Shown here piece after piece: positions 15,916 to 25,791 of a DNA stretch of 64,000 nt; positions within the stretch are counted from its first letter, which is position 1; every line of letters begins with the position of its first letter. Made by a program: the position numbers and the translations under genes. Source of the stretch: Sphingobium nicotianae (GTDB lineage: Bacteria; Pseudomonadota; Alphaproteobacteria; Sphingomonadales; Sphingomonadaceae); assembly GCF_018603885.1 (NCBI RefSeq), contig NZ_JAHGAW010000002.1, positions 124,001 through 188,000 of the forward strand. The letters are read 5' to 3'. The notes below the pieces were generated by a model. The model was not told where the DNA came from, made no database searches, and worked only from the letters and a program-made list of their open reading frames with translations.

Positions 15916-17757
15916 GTGATTCAGAGCATGCAGTCGCGCAGGCCTGTCATCATGCTCGCCTTTGGCTTTCTGGTGCTCGCGGTCAGCGTCCTCATCGCCT
16001 ATCGCGCCATGGTCCTGCAGGACAAGGCGCGGATCCTCGTCCGACACACGCTGCAGGTGGAGAATGAGCTCACCGACATCGGCCGTTTCGTCACGCTGGC
16101 GGAGGCATCGCAGCGCGGCTATCTGATCACCGTGCAGCCCGCCTATCTGCAATCCTATCGTGCGGCGCAGGGGCGTTTGCCCGGCATCATGGCAACGCTC
16201 ACGAAGCTGGTCAGAGACAATCCCCCGCAGGTCTCGCGCGCGACCGAGCTGGGCGTCCTGATCGAGCGACGCATGGCGATCCTGCACGAGGGCATCGACC
16301 TCGTCTCGGCGGGCAAGGGCGAGGAGGCTTTCGCGCTGGTGAAGTCCGGCAAGGGCCATGATGTGACGATCCGGTTCAGCACGGTGCTGGCGGACATGCG
16401 GGCCGAGGAGGACAAGCTGCTGCAGGGCCGGGCGGCGCTGGCCGCACTGCGCACCGACTATGCCCGGGTGGTGCTGGTGGTGAGCTTCTTCCTCGCGCTC
16501 ATCCTCGCCTTTTTCGCCTTGCGCGGCGCGATGGCGCGGATCGTCGCGCTGGACGCGACCATCGCGAAGCTCAACGAGGAAAGCCACGCGCGGGGGCAGG
16601 CGCAAAGTCAGGTGCAGCAGCTCCAGAAGATGGAGGCGGTGGGCCAGCTGACCGGCGGCATCGCGCATGATTTCAACAATATGCTGGCGATCATCGTGGG
16701 CAGTCTCGATCTGGCGCGGCGCCGGCTGCGGGATGGCGACACGGAGAAGGCGGTGGCGATCCTCGACCACGCGCAGGACGGGGCCGATCGCGCCGCCGCG
16801 CTGACCGCGCAGCTGCTGGCCTTCGCGCGCCGGCAGCCGCTGGAGCCCAAGACGCTGGAGCCCAACAGGCTGGTCGGCGGTATTTCCGAGTTGCTGCGCC
16901 GCACCCTCGGCGAGCAGATCCAGATCGAGACCGTGCTGGCAGGTGGCTTGTGGCGCGTCCATGCCGACCCCGAGCAGCTCGAAAGCGCGCTGGTCAATCT
17001 GGCGGTCAATGGGCGCGACGCGATGCCCGGTGGCGGCAAGCTGACCATCGAGACGGCCAACAGCGAGCTGGACGAACGCTACGCCGCCTCGCACGAGGAA
17101 GTGACGCCGGGGCAATATGTCATGATCTCGGTGACCGATACCGGCGTCGGCATGACGCCGGACGTGATCGAGCAGGCGTTCGAGCCCTTCTTCACCACGA
17201 AAGAGGTGGGGCGCGGCACCGGGCTCGGCCTCAGCCAGGTGTTCGGCTTCGTCAAGCAGTCGGATGGACATGTGAAGATCTATTCCGAGCCGGGGCAGGG
17301 CACGACGGTGAAGATCTACCTGCCGCGCGAGGCAGGCGTCGCGGTCTCGGTCGGGCGGATTGCCTCGGCGGATGTGCCGGTCGGCCGGCCCGACGAGCTG
17401 GTGCTGGTGGTCGAGGACGAAGCGCGGGTGCGGCGGGTCTCGGTCGATGCGCTGGTCGAGCTGGGCTATGGCGTGATCGAGGCGGCCAATGGCCAGGAAG
17501 CACTGACGATCCTGGCCGACAATCCGGGCATCCGCCTGCTCTTCACCGACATTGTGATGCCGGGCATGTCGGGTCGCCTGCTGGTCGACAAGGCGCACGA
17601 GACGCGGCCCGACCTCAAGGTGCTCTACACGACGGGCTACACGCGCAACGCGATCGTCCATAACGGCGTGGTCGATTATGGCGTGGCATTCATCCAGAAG
17701 CCGTTCACCATCCAGGCGCTCGCGCGCAAGGTCAGGGAAGTGCTGGACGACGACTGA
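15916..17757 (+). CDS. CHASE3 hybrid sensor histidine kinase with receiver domain
   Basis: The 613-residue inner-membrane kinase reads in order: membrane helix (about 9-28), CHASE3-type periplasmic sensor (about 35-170), second helix (about 180-205), coiled linker, HisKA with phospho-acceptor His251 in GIAHDFNN, HATPase_c (NLAVNGRDAM, DTGVGM, GTGLGLSQV), and a C-terminal receiver domain with Asp545 in FTDIVMPGMSG. Start: GGAGGGGG at 15901-15908 lies seven bases before a GTG at 15916. No cognate DNA-binding regulator is adjacent, so output is unknown. Confidence 0.9.
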   Translation: MIQSMQSRRPVIMLAFGFLVLAVSVLIAYRAMVLQDKARILVRHTLQVENELTDIGRFVTLAEASQRGYLITVQPAYLQSYRAAQGRLPGIMATLTKLVRDNPPQVSRATELGVLIERRMAILHEGIDLVSAGKGEEAFALVKSGKGHDVTIRFSTVLADMRAEEDKLLQGRAALAALRTDYARVVLVVSFFLALILAFFALRGAMARIVALDATIAKLNEESHARGQAQSQVQQLQKMEAVGQLTGGIAHDFNNMLAIIVGSLDLARRRLRDGDTEKAVAILDHAQDGADRAAALTAQLLAFARRQPLEPKTLEPNRLVGGISELLRRTLGEQIQIETVLAGGLWRVHADPEQLESALVNLAVNGRDAMPGGGKLTIETANSELDERYAASHEEVTPGQYVMISVTDTGVGMTPDVIEQAFEPFFTTKEVGRGTGLGLSQVFGFVKQSDGHVKIYSEPGQGTTVKIYLPREAGVAVSVGRIASADVPVGRPDELVLVVEDEARVRRVSVDALVELGYGVIEAANGQEALTILADNPGIRLLFTDIVMPGMSGRLLVDKAHETRPDLKVLYTTGYTRNAIVHNGVVDYGVAFIQKPFTIQALARKVREVLDDD

Positions 17758-18052
17758 CCGGGGGCTTTCCAGGGAGAAAGGCGGCGCTATCGGTCCGTTT
17801 CAGAGAAGATGTGGCATGAGGTGTAAACCTGAAAACGGCGCAAAACCGTGCCTTTCGAACGAAACTTCATGAAGCTCGCACATATCGTGCATGGCGTTTT
17901 GGCAAAAGTCCGCCGCGCGCCCGAGCAAGGCACGGATTTTGAAGGGTTTTACGGAGTCAAAGAGCGACGCGTGATCGCGCGGGCAGTGTGATCTTGTGCC
18001 ATGAGCGCGACGATGTAGGACAGAGGGGCGTTGGGCGCTGGCGCCGCGCGCC
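17758..18052. other. Intergenic gap, no gene seen
   Basis: The 295 bases between the kinase and MATE genes (convergent) contain no convincing frame. A T-rich hairpin terminator is not obvious by eye. Confidence 0.5.
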
Positions 18053-19540
18053 TCAATGTCCCGGCATCTCCACTGGCCCCATCGCCATGTCGATCTTCAC
18101 CTCGCGCCATTTGCCGTAGCGATAATAGAGCCAGGCAAGGACCAGCACGACCATTGTGCTGACCGTGAAGCTCGCCCAGAGACCGTTCGCGCCGATCAGC
18201 GGATAGCTCACATAATAGAAGCCGATGCGCACGAAGAAGAGCGAGGCGGTGAGGATGATGAGTGGGGCGAGCACGATGCCGTTGGCGCGCATGGTGCCGA
18301 ACATGACCATGGCGATGCTGAACGGCAGATAGCTCCAGCTCACGATCTGGATGATGTGCCGGCCGATCTCGATCGCCTCACCGCCGCGATCGAGGAACAG
18401 CCCCAGGATCGGCCGGTCGAAGATCAGCAGCAGGGTGATGAGGCCGCCGGTCATCGCGACGTTGATGAGCGTCGCCATCCCGGTCGTGCGCTCGACGCGG
18501 TCCCAGCGATTGGCGCCGATATTCTGCGCCGCCATCGAGCTGACCGCGCCGCCGACCGCCATGGCCGGCATCTGGATATAGCCCCAGAGCTGCTGCGAGG
18601 CGGCATAGGCGGCCGCGGTGATCGTGCCCTCGCGGTTGACGAAGCCGATGATGACCAGGGTCGAGAGCGACATGATGACCATCTGCACGCCCATGGGGAT
18701 GCCGCGCCCGGCGATGATGCGCAGCAGGTGCCAGTTGGGCTTGAGATAGGCGAACTCATGGCCGCGCAGGCGCAGCGGCAAATCGCGCACATAGATATAG
18801 GTGACGATCGCCGCGAGGCTGACATAGCCGGCGATCGCGCTGGCGAACGCCGAGCCGCCGATGCCCATCGCATGGATCGGCCCGAAGCCGCCGATGAAGA
18901 CGGGATTGAGGCCAACGTCCAGCACCACCGACAGCATCATGAACCAGAGCGGCGTCATCGCATCGCCGCCGCCGCGCAGGCCCATCATCACCACGATGAA
19001 CATCATCAGGCCGGGCAGGCCGAAGAAAGTGTAGTGCAGATAGGCCTTGGCGAGCTTGAAGACCTCCGGCGGCGTCGAGAGCGTGCCGAGGATCCCGTCC
19101 GACCAGAGATAGCCGGCGAAGGCGATGAGGATCGAGAGGCCGAGGCAGAAGCCGATCGCCGAGCCGAAGCCGCGCCGCGCCGTGTCGAGATCGCCGCGGC
19201 CGAAGCTCTGGCCGATGACGACGTTGGACGCCATGCCGAAGCCGAAGATCAGGGAGAACATCAGCATCATGATGATGTTCGCGTTCGCCGTGCCGGCCAA
19301 CGCCGTCTCGCCGAGGAAATGCGAGACCCAGATCGAGTTGATCGAGCCGTTCATCGACTGGAGGATGTTCGAGATCAGGGTCGGCAGGGTGAAGAGGACG
19401 AGCGTGCCGAAGATCGGGCCTGTCGTGAGATCGCGCCCGCCGCGGAACTGGCGCGGCGCGGCGGCCACCGCCAGCTCCTCGCTGGTGATGTCCGCGCCCT
19501 CGGGCACCTCCTCATGCAGGGACGTCTGATTCTCGCTCAT
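18053..19540 (-). CDS. MATE family multidrug efflux transporter
   Basis: The 495-residue protein has twelve predicted membrane segments in two MatE halves (about 45-205 and 270-430) after a 35-residue soluble N-terminus. Segments such as TLPTLISNILQSMNG and the second-half LSTLVIIGFVNREG match the family. MATE pumps extrude cationic drugs or metabolites by Na+ or H+ antiport. Its start lies 18 bases downstream of the valS stop, so it may be co-transcribed with valS. Confidence 0.9.
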   Translation of the reverse strand: MSENQTSLHEEVPEGADITSEELAVAAAPRQFRGGRDLTTGPIFGTLVLFTLPTLISNILQSMNGSINSIWVSHFLGETALAGTANANIIMMLMFSLIFGFGMASNVVIGQSFGRGDLDTARRGFGSAIGFCLGLSILIAFAGYLWSDGILGTLSTPPEVFKLAKAYLHYTFFGLPGLMMFIVVMMGLRGGGDAMTPLWFMMLSVVLDVGLNPVFIGGFGPIHAMGIGGSAFASAIAGYVSLAAIVTYIYVRDLPLRLRGHEFAYLKPNWHLLRIIAGRGIPMGVQMVIMSLSTLVIIGFVNREGTITAAAYAASQQLWGYIQMPAMAVGGAVSSMAAQNIGANRWDRVERTTGMATLINVAMTGGLITLLLIFDRPILGLFLDRGGEAIEIGRHIIQIVSWSYLPFSIAMVMFGTMRANGIVLAPLIILTASLFFVRIGFYYVSYPLIGANGLWASFTVSTMVVLVLAWLYYRYGKWREVKIDMAMGPVEMPGH

Positions 19541-19558
19541 CGGCCTTCGTTCAGTTCT

Positions 19559-22500
19559 TCATCCCAGCCGCGCCAGCGCAGCCGCAAGCCGCTCGGATTC
19601 GGCGACTTTTTCGGCATGATCGGCGCGCGCTTTCTCGACCGCCTCCGGCTTCGCCTTTTCGACAAAAGCCGGATTGGCGAGGCGTCCTTCGAGCGACTGG
19701 GCCTCCTTCTGCGCGGCAGAAAGTGACTTTGTCAACCTCGCGCGCTCGGCGTCGAGGTCTATCGCGCCCTCCAGCGAGAGCGCATAGAGAATGCCATCGA
19801 CCACCAGCTGCGCGGTCGCGCCTGCACTGTTGAAATCGGCCTCGCCCACCTGTTGCACGCGCGCCATTCTCAGCAGGGTCGCCGCGTGGCGCTTGACCAG
19901 GTCGGCAGATTTCGCGGCCTCAGCAGGATCGTCGACGATCGCGCGCATCGGCACGCGCGCGCCGGGCGGCACGTTGAGCTCGGTGCGGGCGGAGCGGATC
20001 TCGCTGACCAGCCGGATCAGCCAGTCGATCTCGTTGCTCGCCTGCGCATCGACCTGCGCGGCGGGCTCCGGCCATTTCGCAACGATCAGGTCATAGGGGC
20101 GCTCGCCTTGCGCATGCCACAGCTCCTCGGTGATGAAGGGCATGAACGGGTGAAGCATGACGAGGATCTGGTCGATCACCCAGCCGGCGACGGCGCGGGT
20201 TTCGTCTCTTTCTAGCCCCTCCCCTTCAGGGGAGGGGTTGGGGTGGGGATCTTCCGCTATGAAGGAACTTGAGGGTACGCTCTCAGCCCCACCCCTGTCC
20301 CCTCCCCTGAAGGGGAGGGGCGATAAAATGGGCTTGATCAGCTCCAGATACCAGTCGCAGAACTGATCCCAGACGAAATGATAGATGGCGTTGGCGGCGG
20401 CGTCGAAGCGCAGCTCGGCCATCGCCTTGTCCAGCTCGGCAAGGGTGGCGACAACCTCGCCGACGATCCACTTGTTGACCGGGAGCGTGGCGAGCGGCGC
20501 GGCGACCGAATTGCTGGCGCCGATGCCGTTGGCCTGGGCGAAGCGGACCGCGTTCCACAGCTTTGTCGCGAAGTTGCGATAGCCCTCGACGCGCTTCTCA
20601 TCCATCTTCACGTCGCGGCCCTGGCTCTCCATGGCCGCCATGAAGAAGCGCAGCGCGTCCGCGCCATATTGGTCGATGAGCCCGAGCGGATCGACGACAT
20701 TGCCCTTGGACTTGGACATTTTCTGGCCATCGGCGGCGCGGACGAGGCCGTGGAGGTAGAGCCGGCGCCAGGGGACATCCTTCATGAAGTGGATGCCCTG
20801 CATCGCCATGCGCGCATCCCAGAAGAACAGGATGTCGAAGCCCGAGATGAGCAGGTCGTTGGGGTAGTGCTTGGCCAGAAGATCCTCCCCGGCACGGGGA
20901 GGGGGACCGCCCGAAGGGTGGTGGAGGGGGCTTTCGGCGCTGGCGTCGGAGGGGCCCCCTCCGTCAGTCGCTGGCGCGCCTGCCACCTCCCCGTTCCGGG
21001 GAGGATTTGCGTCCTCCGGCCAGCCGAGCGTGGCGAAGGGCCAGAGGGCGGAGGAGAACCAGGTGTCGAGGACGTCAGTGTCGCGCCAGACCAGAACTTT
21101 GCGTTGGTCGATGTTGCTAGCGTAGGCAGCAGCTTCGTCGCGAGTAGCTACCACGATCTGACGATCGCCATAGGCCTCGCGCGCTTTTTCCAGCATTTCC
21201 GTTTCATTGTTGGCGACAATACAGTGTGTATCGAAAGACGGTATAAGAGCGCCGTTGTTGGTATGTGGCCCAAACCACGCCGGAATCCGATGCCCCCACC
21301 AGAGCTGGCGGCTCACGCACCAGGGCTGGATATTCTCCATCCAGTTGAAATAGGTCTTTTCCCACGTCTTCGGCACGATCTCGATCGCGCCGGAGCGGAC
21401 CGCTTCCATGGCGGGCTTCGCCAGCGTCGCGGCGTCGACATACCATTGATCGGTCAGCCAGGGCTCGATGACGACGCCGCCGCGATCGCCATAGGGGGTC
21501 TGGATCGTGCGCGGCTCGGCGTCGTGGAGGGTCTCGTTGCCTTCCTTGTCCTTCGTCACGTGCGGGATAAGGAAGCCGAGCGCCTTCATGTCCTCAACGA
21601 TCCACTGGCGCACGACGAAGCGATCCTGGCCGAGATATTTGTCCGGGATGAGGCCGTCCGCCGTCTGCACGACCAGCGCTTCGGCGTCGAACATGTTGAG
21701 CATGTCGCCGGCCTTGATGCCCGCGCGCTTGCCGACCTCGAAGTCGTTGAAGTCATGACCCGGCGTGATCTTGACCGCGCCCGAGCCGAGCTCGGGGTCG
21801 GCATGCTCGTCCGCCACGATCCTGAAGCGCCGCCCGGTGATCGGCTGCAGGATCTCCTTGCCGATCACGCTCGCGTAGCGCGGGTCCTGCGGGTTCACGG
21901 CGACGGCCATGTCTGCGAGCATCGTCTCGGGGCGCGTCGTGGCGACCTCGATATAGTCCCGGCCATCGTCGAGCGTGACGCCGTCGGCGAGCGGATATTT
22001 GAAGTGCCAGAAGCCGCCCTGCACCTCGCGCGTCTCGACCTCCAGATCGCTGATGGCGGTCTTGAGCTTGGGGTCCCAGTTCACCAGCCGCTTGTCGCGA
22101 TAGATGAGGCCCTCCCTATAGAGGTCGACGAACACCTTCACGACCGCGCGGGTGAAGTGCGGGTCCATGGTGAACTGCTCGCGGCTCCAGTCCATCGAGC
22201 AGCCCAGGCGGCGGAGCTGGCCGGTGATCGTGCCGCCGCTCTCCGCCTTCCATTCCCACACCTTCTCGACGAACTGCTCGCGCGTGTAGTTGGTGCGCTT
22301 GTCCTGCCGCTCCTCCATCTGGCGCTCGACGACCATCTGGGTGGCGATGCCGGCATGATCGGTGCCGACCACCCAGAGCGCATCCTTGCCGCGCAGCCGC
22401 TCGTAGCGGATCACGATGTCCTGCAGCGTATTGTCCAGCGCGTGGCCGATGTGGAGCGAGCCGGTGACGTTGGGCGGCGGGTTGACGATGGTGAAGGGCG

Positions 22501-22603
22501 CGGCGTTCGGGCGTTCGGGGCGGAACTGGCCCGTCTTCTCCCAGTGCTGGTACCATTTCGCCTCGATGGCGGCGGGGTCGAATGTCTTGGCAAGCTCGGT
22601 CAT
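19559..22603 (-). CDS. valS: Valyl-tRNA synthetase with two repeat-encoded insertions
   Basis: This class I synthetase of 1014 residues charges tRNA-Val. Visible are the HIGH motif (SLHIGHAL near residue 50), the CP1 editing region (about 200-340), KMSKSKGNV near residue 628 and a C-terminal coiled-coil (about 940-1014). It is about 80 residues longer than expected. Two in-frame low-complexity inserts explain this: about residues 532-574 (Pro/Gly/Ala-rich, [16 protein letters not shown]) and about 761-796 ([11 protein letters not shown]). Both are encoded by GC-rich palindromic repeats; both sit at surface-loop positions between conserved blocks, so the enzyme is probably functional. Confidence 0.96.
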   Translation of the reverse strand: MTELAKTFDPAAIEAKWYQHWEKTGQFRPERPNAAPFTIVNPPPNVTGSLHIGHALDNTLQDIVIRYERLRGKDALWVVGTDHAGIATQMVVERQMEERQDKRTNYTREQFVEKVWEWKAESGGTITGQLRRLGCSMDWSREQFTMDPHFTRAVVKVFVDLYREGLIYRDKRLVNWDPKLKTAISDLEVETREVQGGFWHFKYPLADGVTLDDGRDYIEVATTRPETMLADMAVAVNPQDPRYASVIGKEILQPITGRRFRIVADEHADPELGSGAVKITPGHDFNDFEVGKRAGIKAGDMLNMFDAEALVVQTADGLIPDKYLGQDRFVVRQWIVEDMKALGFLIPHVTKDKEGNETLHDAEPRTIQTPYGDRGGVVIEPWLTDQWYVDAATLAKPAMEAVRSGAIEIVPKTWEKTYFNWMENIQPWCVSRQLWWGHRIPAWFGPHTNNGALIPSFDTHCIVANNETEMLEKAREAYGDRQIVVATRDEAAAYASNIDQRKVLVWRDTDVLDTWFSSALWPFATLGWPEDANPPRNGEVAGAPATDGGGPSDASAESPLHHPSGGPPPRAGEDLLAKHYPNDLLISGFDILFFWDARMAMQGIHFMKDVPWRRLYLHGLVRAADGQKMSKSKGNVVDPLGLIDQYGADALRFFMAAMESQGRDVKMDEKRVEGYRNFATKLWNAVRFAQANGIGASNSVAAPLATLPVNKWIVGEVVATLAELDKAMAELRFDAAANAIYHFVWDQFCDWYLELIKPILSPLPFRGGDRGGAESVPSSSFIAEDPHPNPSPEGEGLERDETRAVAGWVIDQILVMLHPFMPFITEELWHAQGERPYDLIVAKWPEPAAQVDAQASNEIDWLIRLVSEIRSARTELNVPPGARVPMRAIVDDPAEAAKSADLVKRHAATLLRMARVQQVGEADFNSAGATAQLVVDGILYALSLEGAIDLDAERARLTKSLSAAQKEAQSLEGRLANPAFVEKAKPEAVEKARADHAEKVAESERLAAALARLG
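20213..20330. repeat. GAGGGG palindromic repeat pair inside valS
   Basis: Two roughly 34-base halves at 20214-20248 and 20287-20321 are near-perfect inverted repeats of each other, and each has a self-complementary core (CCCCTTCAGGGG / CCCCTGAAGGGG). Read on the valS strand the element stays open and adds about 36 residues. GATAAAATG follows, as after the related intergenic repeat near 14480. Confidence 0.8.
20880..21008. repeat. Second palindromic element inside valS
   Basis: The element is bounded by ATCCTCCCCGGCACGGGGAGG on the left and CCTCCCCGTTCCGGGGAGGAT on the right, each itself a hairpin, given here as one 21-base class motif of which the core is CTCCCCG...CGGGGAG. Inside, GGAGGGGGCTTTCGGC and GGAGGGGCCCCCTCC add more pairing. 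It is translated in frame as a Pro/Gly/Ala-rich insert between WPE and YPND of valyl-tRNA synthetase. Confidence 0.8.
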
Positions 22604-22766
22604 GGGGCAGGCCCTTAGTGAGTCTTCGGCGCGCGCGCCACCCTCGGGGCGCGCGCGGCGGCGGTTGATTTCGATGTGAAACGGGGGCGGAGGAAGCCGA
22701 TCGCGCCGGGCCGATCGGCCCGCGGATCAGAACTGCCGGACTGCCTGGCTCAGCGCAGCCCGGCCG

Positions 22767-23363
22767 TCATACTCGTCCGGTGATCCGGTCGATCTCGCGC
22801 TTGACCATGGACTCGACCATCTCGGGCAGATTGGCGTCGAGCCAGTCCTTGAGCATCGGGCGCAGCATCTCGCGTACCAGACCTTCCAACGTATTGGACG
22901 CGCCATCCTCGGGCGAGACCAGCAGCTTGGAGAGATTGACGAGAGACTCGCGAGCGGCCTTCGCACTGTCGTCGGACATGACGACGCTCGGCGGCGTGGG
23001 CGCCGGCGCAGCTGCGGGCGCGGCGCGGGGCCTGGGCGCCTTCGTCTCGGTGGCTTTGGTGTCCGTCTTGGCGGGCTTGCTCTCGGGCCTGGCTGGCGCG
23101 GTCATCACCGGCTCCTCTTGCTCGGTTGCGGTGTCCGTCTGCGGCGGGGCGTCCTCCCCGGCCGCCGCCTGTGCGCCGCTCTCGCCGGGCAGCGCATCGG
23201 TCAGCTCGAGAATCTGGTCGTCGGCCTGGTCACTATCATCCTCCACGCTCGCCGGCGCGGCGCGGCGTGGGGCACGCGGCGACTGCGTGGTGGCCACGTC
23301 TTCCTCGGCGATGATTCGCTTGATGGACGAGAGGATCTCTTCCATCGACGGTTCGTTCGGCAT
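22767..23363 (-). CDS. PopZ/DUF2497 polar-organising protein family
   Basis: The 198-residue protein has the family's N-terminal helix NEPSMEEILSSIKRIIAEED, a long acidic Pro/Ala-rich disordered middle (about 25-125) and the conserved C-terminal oligomerisation region (LEGLVREMLRPMLKDWLD near 160, ending MVKREIDRITGRV). In Caulobacter, PopZ forms a polar matrix that tethers the parS/ParB complex. The location between valS and tolC is common in sphingomonads as I recall. Start ATG at 23363 is chosen just before the conserved helix; ATG at 23372 or TTG at 23390 are alternatives. Confidence 0.87.
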   Translation of the reverse strand: MPNEPSMEEILSSIKRIIAEEDVATTQSPRAPRRAAPASVEDDSDQADDQILELTDALPGESGAQAAAGEDAPPQTDTATEQEEPVMTAPARPESKPAKTDTKATETKAPRPRAAPAAAPAPTPPSVVMSDDSAKAARESLVNLSKLLVSPEDGASNTLEGLVREMLRPMLKDWLDANLPEMVESMVKREIDRITGRV

Positions 23364-23407
23364 GGCCCCCATAGCGATCCCCGGCGACAAAGTGACTGCA
23401 GTCTGGT

Positions 23408-24844
23408 TTACTGCGCCTTTACTGTGGCCGTTTGGGCAGTCGAGTCAACCGTGCGCGACGAAATCGGCTTCGGTGTGCCGTCGTCGTCCCAGTCGTTCCA
23501 CTTGCCCTTCACGCGCTGGTAATTGGCCCTGGGGTCGTAAACCGCGTTGGCGGGCACGCCGAATTCGGTGACGTCGAGCTTGCCCATGACCGCCAGCAGG
23601 GAGAAGGCCGCGACATAGGCATTGCGCTGCGCGGTGACGAGCTGGACGCGCGCGATGAAGCTTTCCTGCTCGGCATTGAGGATGTCGAGAATGGTGCGGG
23701 TGCCGACGCTGTTCTCGGCGCGCACGCCCTGCAGCGAGAGCGCGCTCGCGTCGACGGCGGTGCGGCTCGCGGCGATCACCTCGTTGCTCGACTGCCAGCT
23801 CGAATAGAGCGAGCGGGCCTGCGCCACGATCGAGCGCTCGACCGCCGTTTCCTGCTCCATTGCCTGCTGCTCGAGGGCCTGGCTCTGGCGCACGCGGGCG
23901 CCGGGGCCGCCGCCCTGATAGAGCGGCACGGAGAGGCGGGCGCCGACCGTGGCCGAGACGGGCTCATAGCCCGAGGCGCCGGGAAGAGAGCCCAGATTGG
24001 TGTCGTGCTGGCCGGTCGCGAAAGTCGAGATGGTCGGCAGGCGGGCGCCCCTGGCGACGCGCACGTCATAGACCGTCGCCTCGCGCACCTTGCGCGCGGC
24101 GGCGAGATCGGGATTGTTGGCGAGGGATGTGTCGACCGCCTCGTCGGCGGTCGCGGGCAGGCCGGGGAGCACCGGCGGCGTCTCCAGGTCGACCGGCTCG
24201 TGGCCGACCAGATTGATGAAACGCTCGCGCGCCTCGATCAGCGAGGCTTCGGCGGTCTTCAGGTCGCCGCGGGCGAGGGCGAGGCGCGAATCGGACTGGG
24301 CCACGTCGGTCCGCGTGAGGTCGCCGACCTGGAAGCGATTGTTGGTGGCGCGCAGATTGACTTCGAGCACCTGGACATTGTTCTGGCTGAGCTGGACCAG
24401 CGACTGGCCCCGGATCACGTCCATATAGGCCGCGACCACCTGACTGAAGATCGACAGCTCGCTCGCGCGCACGTCGAACTGGCCGGCCTCGATCCGGCGA
24501 TTGGCCCCGGTCATGGCATTGCGCACGCGTCCGCCGGAATAGATCGGCACGCTCAGGCTGAGCGCAGTCGACAGGTCGCGGCCGGGCGCCAGCGGATTGA
24601 GCGGCCGGTTGAAGGCGAACTCGGAATAGGTCGAGGTCAGCGACGCATTGGGCAGGCCGGCGGCCTTCTGGATGTTGAAGCTCTCGTCCGTCGCGCGCTG
24701 GCCGGCGCGGGTGGCGGTCAGCGTCGGGTTGTCGCGATAAGCGGCCGCCAGCGCTTCCTGCAATGTCTCGGCATGGAGCGGGACGGTGGCGCCGCCGAGC
24801 AGGGCCGCGAGAAGGACAAGGCGCGGAATCGGGCGAAGAGGCAT
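23408..24844 (-). CDS. tolC: TolC family outer-membrane channel protein
   Basis: The 478-residue protein has a signal peptide (residues 1-24) and the duplicated TolC/OEP domain: ETLQEALAAAYRDNPTL starts the first repeat, and conserved NNRFQVGDLTRTDVAQS and ENSVGTRTILDILNAEQE mark helix-turn regions near residues 185 and 385. It forms the outer-membrane duct of tripartite efflux or type I secretion. No inner-membrane pump partner is next to it. It lies just after the methyltransferase-like gene, a usual alphaproteobacterial order. Confidence 0.92.
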   Translation of the reverse strand: MPLRPIPRLVLLAALLGGATVPLHAETLQEALAAAYRDNPTLTATRAGQRATDESFNIQKAAGLPNASLTSTYSEFAFNRPLNPLAPGRDLSTALSLSVPIYSGGRVRNAMTGANRRIEAGQFDVRASELSIFSQVVAAYMDVIRGQSLVQLSQNNVQVLEVNLRATNNRFQVGDLTRTDVAQSDSRLALARGDLKTAEASLIEARERFINLVGHEPVDLETPPVLPGLPATADEAVDTSLANNPDLAAARKVREATVYDVRVARGARLPTISTFATGQHDTNLGSLPGASGYEPVSATVGARLSVPLYQGGGPGARVRQSQALEQQAMEQETAVERSIVAQARSLYSSWQSSNEVIAASRTAVDASALSLQGVRAENSVGTRTILDILNAEQESFIARVQLVTAQRNAYVAAFSLLAVMGKLDVTEFGVPANAVYDPRANYQRVKGKWNDWDDDGTPKPISSRTVDSTAQTATVKAQ

Positions 24845-24864
24845 AAGTGTTTCGGGCCTTACGG

Positions 24865-25518
24865 TCAGAAAGTGAAGGACTTGGGCTTGGCGAAGCCGGG
24901 CAGGGGGACGGCCTCGCTGTCGACGAAGGCGCGCGCGCCGAAGCCGCCGGCCGTTCTCGTGCCCACGCACAGGCGCGTGACGCCCCGGTCGGCGCGGGCG
25001 AAAACGGCGCGGCCATCGACCTTGAGCTGATCGATCAGCGTATCGCCCAGCTCCTCGACGGCGCCATCGACGAACAGGATGTCATAGGGGCCGTCCTTCT
25101 TCGCGCCCTGGGCGAGCGGCCCGGTGACGAGAGTGATGCCCGCCCAGTCCGCCAGTTGCGCCTTGGCATGCGCGGCAAGGCTCGCTTCCTCCTCGACCGC
25201 GACGACGTCGCAGCCCAGGCGCGCGAGCAGCGCGGCGGCATAGCCGGTCGCCGATCCGATCAGCAGGACGCGCTCGCCGGCGCGCGGCGCGGCGGCGGCG
25301 ATCAGCCGGGCGGTCGCGAGTGGCGGATTGAGCGCGCGGCCAGCGATCAGCGGCACGGCGCGGTCGATATAGGCCGCGTCGCGGCGCTCGGGCGGCAGAT
25401 AATTCTCGCGCGGCTCGGCGAGGATCGCCTCGATGATCTCGGGATCGTTGACGTCGTTGGTCCGCAGCTGGCTTTCCACCATCGCGCGGCGCATCGCCCG
25501 GAAATTCTGCTCGGTCAT
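24865..25518 (-). CDS. Protein-L-isoaspartate O-methyltransferase-like protein
   Basis: The 217-residue SAM-dependent enzyme begins MTEQNFRAMRRAMVESQLR, a standard start for this family, and has the PCMT fold (cofactor loop LIGSATGYAAALLARLG near residue 80). The usual GTGSGY is replaced by GSATGYA, and the IVTAA/PxxLxxQL region reads LIDQLKVDGR, so repair activity on isoaspartate is not certain; these tolC-linked paralogues are often divergent. Cytoplasmic. An extension to 25578 is possible but less likely. Confidence 0.85.
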   Translation of the reverse strand: MTEQNFRAMRRAMVESQLRTNDVNDPEIIEAILAEPRENYLPPERRDAAYIDRAVPLIAGRALNPPLATARLIAAAAPRAGERVLLIGSATGYAAALLARLGCDVVAVEEEASLAAHAKAQLADWAGITLVTGPLAQGAKKDGPYDILFVDGAVEELGDTLIDQLKVDGRAVFARADRGVTRLCVGTRTAGGFGARAFVDSEAVPLPGFAKPKSFTF

Positions 25519-25717
25519 GCTGTCCCTGATGACATAACTGTATTGCTCTGGCAATACAGCAATTGGTGTTGCTTGCATCTCTAGTCTTTTTGCAATGCAC
25601 AGTGAAAGCCTTTTCCGCGCGGAAATGCCGGTGTGGCGCGCCGCAGCCGGTGATCCGCCAAAGCCGATTGCGTCCCCGCGCGATTTCGGCTAGCCGCCCC
25701 CTCTCACCGCGCTCCGA

Positions 25718-25791
25718 GGCCCGATGGCGGAGTGGTTACGCAGAGGACTGCAAATCCTTGCACGCCGGTTCGATTCCGGCTCGGGCCTCCA
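25718..25791 (+). tRNA. tRNA-Cys (anticodon GCA)
   Basis: Acceptor GGCCCGA (25718-25724) pairs with TCGGGCC (25781-25787), then T and an encoded CCA. The anticodon loop in GGACTGCAAATCC reads GCA, and the T loop GGTTCGATTCC is standard. 74 nucleotides. It marks the change from GC-rich core to lower-GC sequence, a favoured place for island integration. Confidence 0.97.

Noticed and set aside
15724..17661. 645-codon minus-strand frame opposite the hybrid kinase
   Set aside because: The kinase frame has full domain motifs with catalytic residues; this one has none.
20378..22618. 746-codon plus-strand frame opposite valS
   Set aside because: Long antisense frames are common in GC-rich genes; valS is unmistakable on the other strand.
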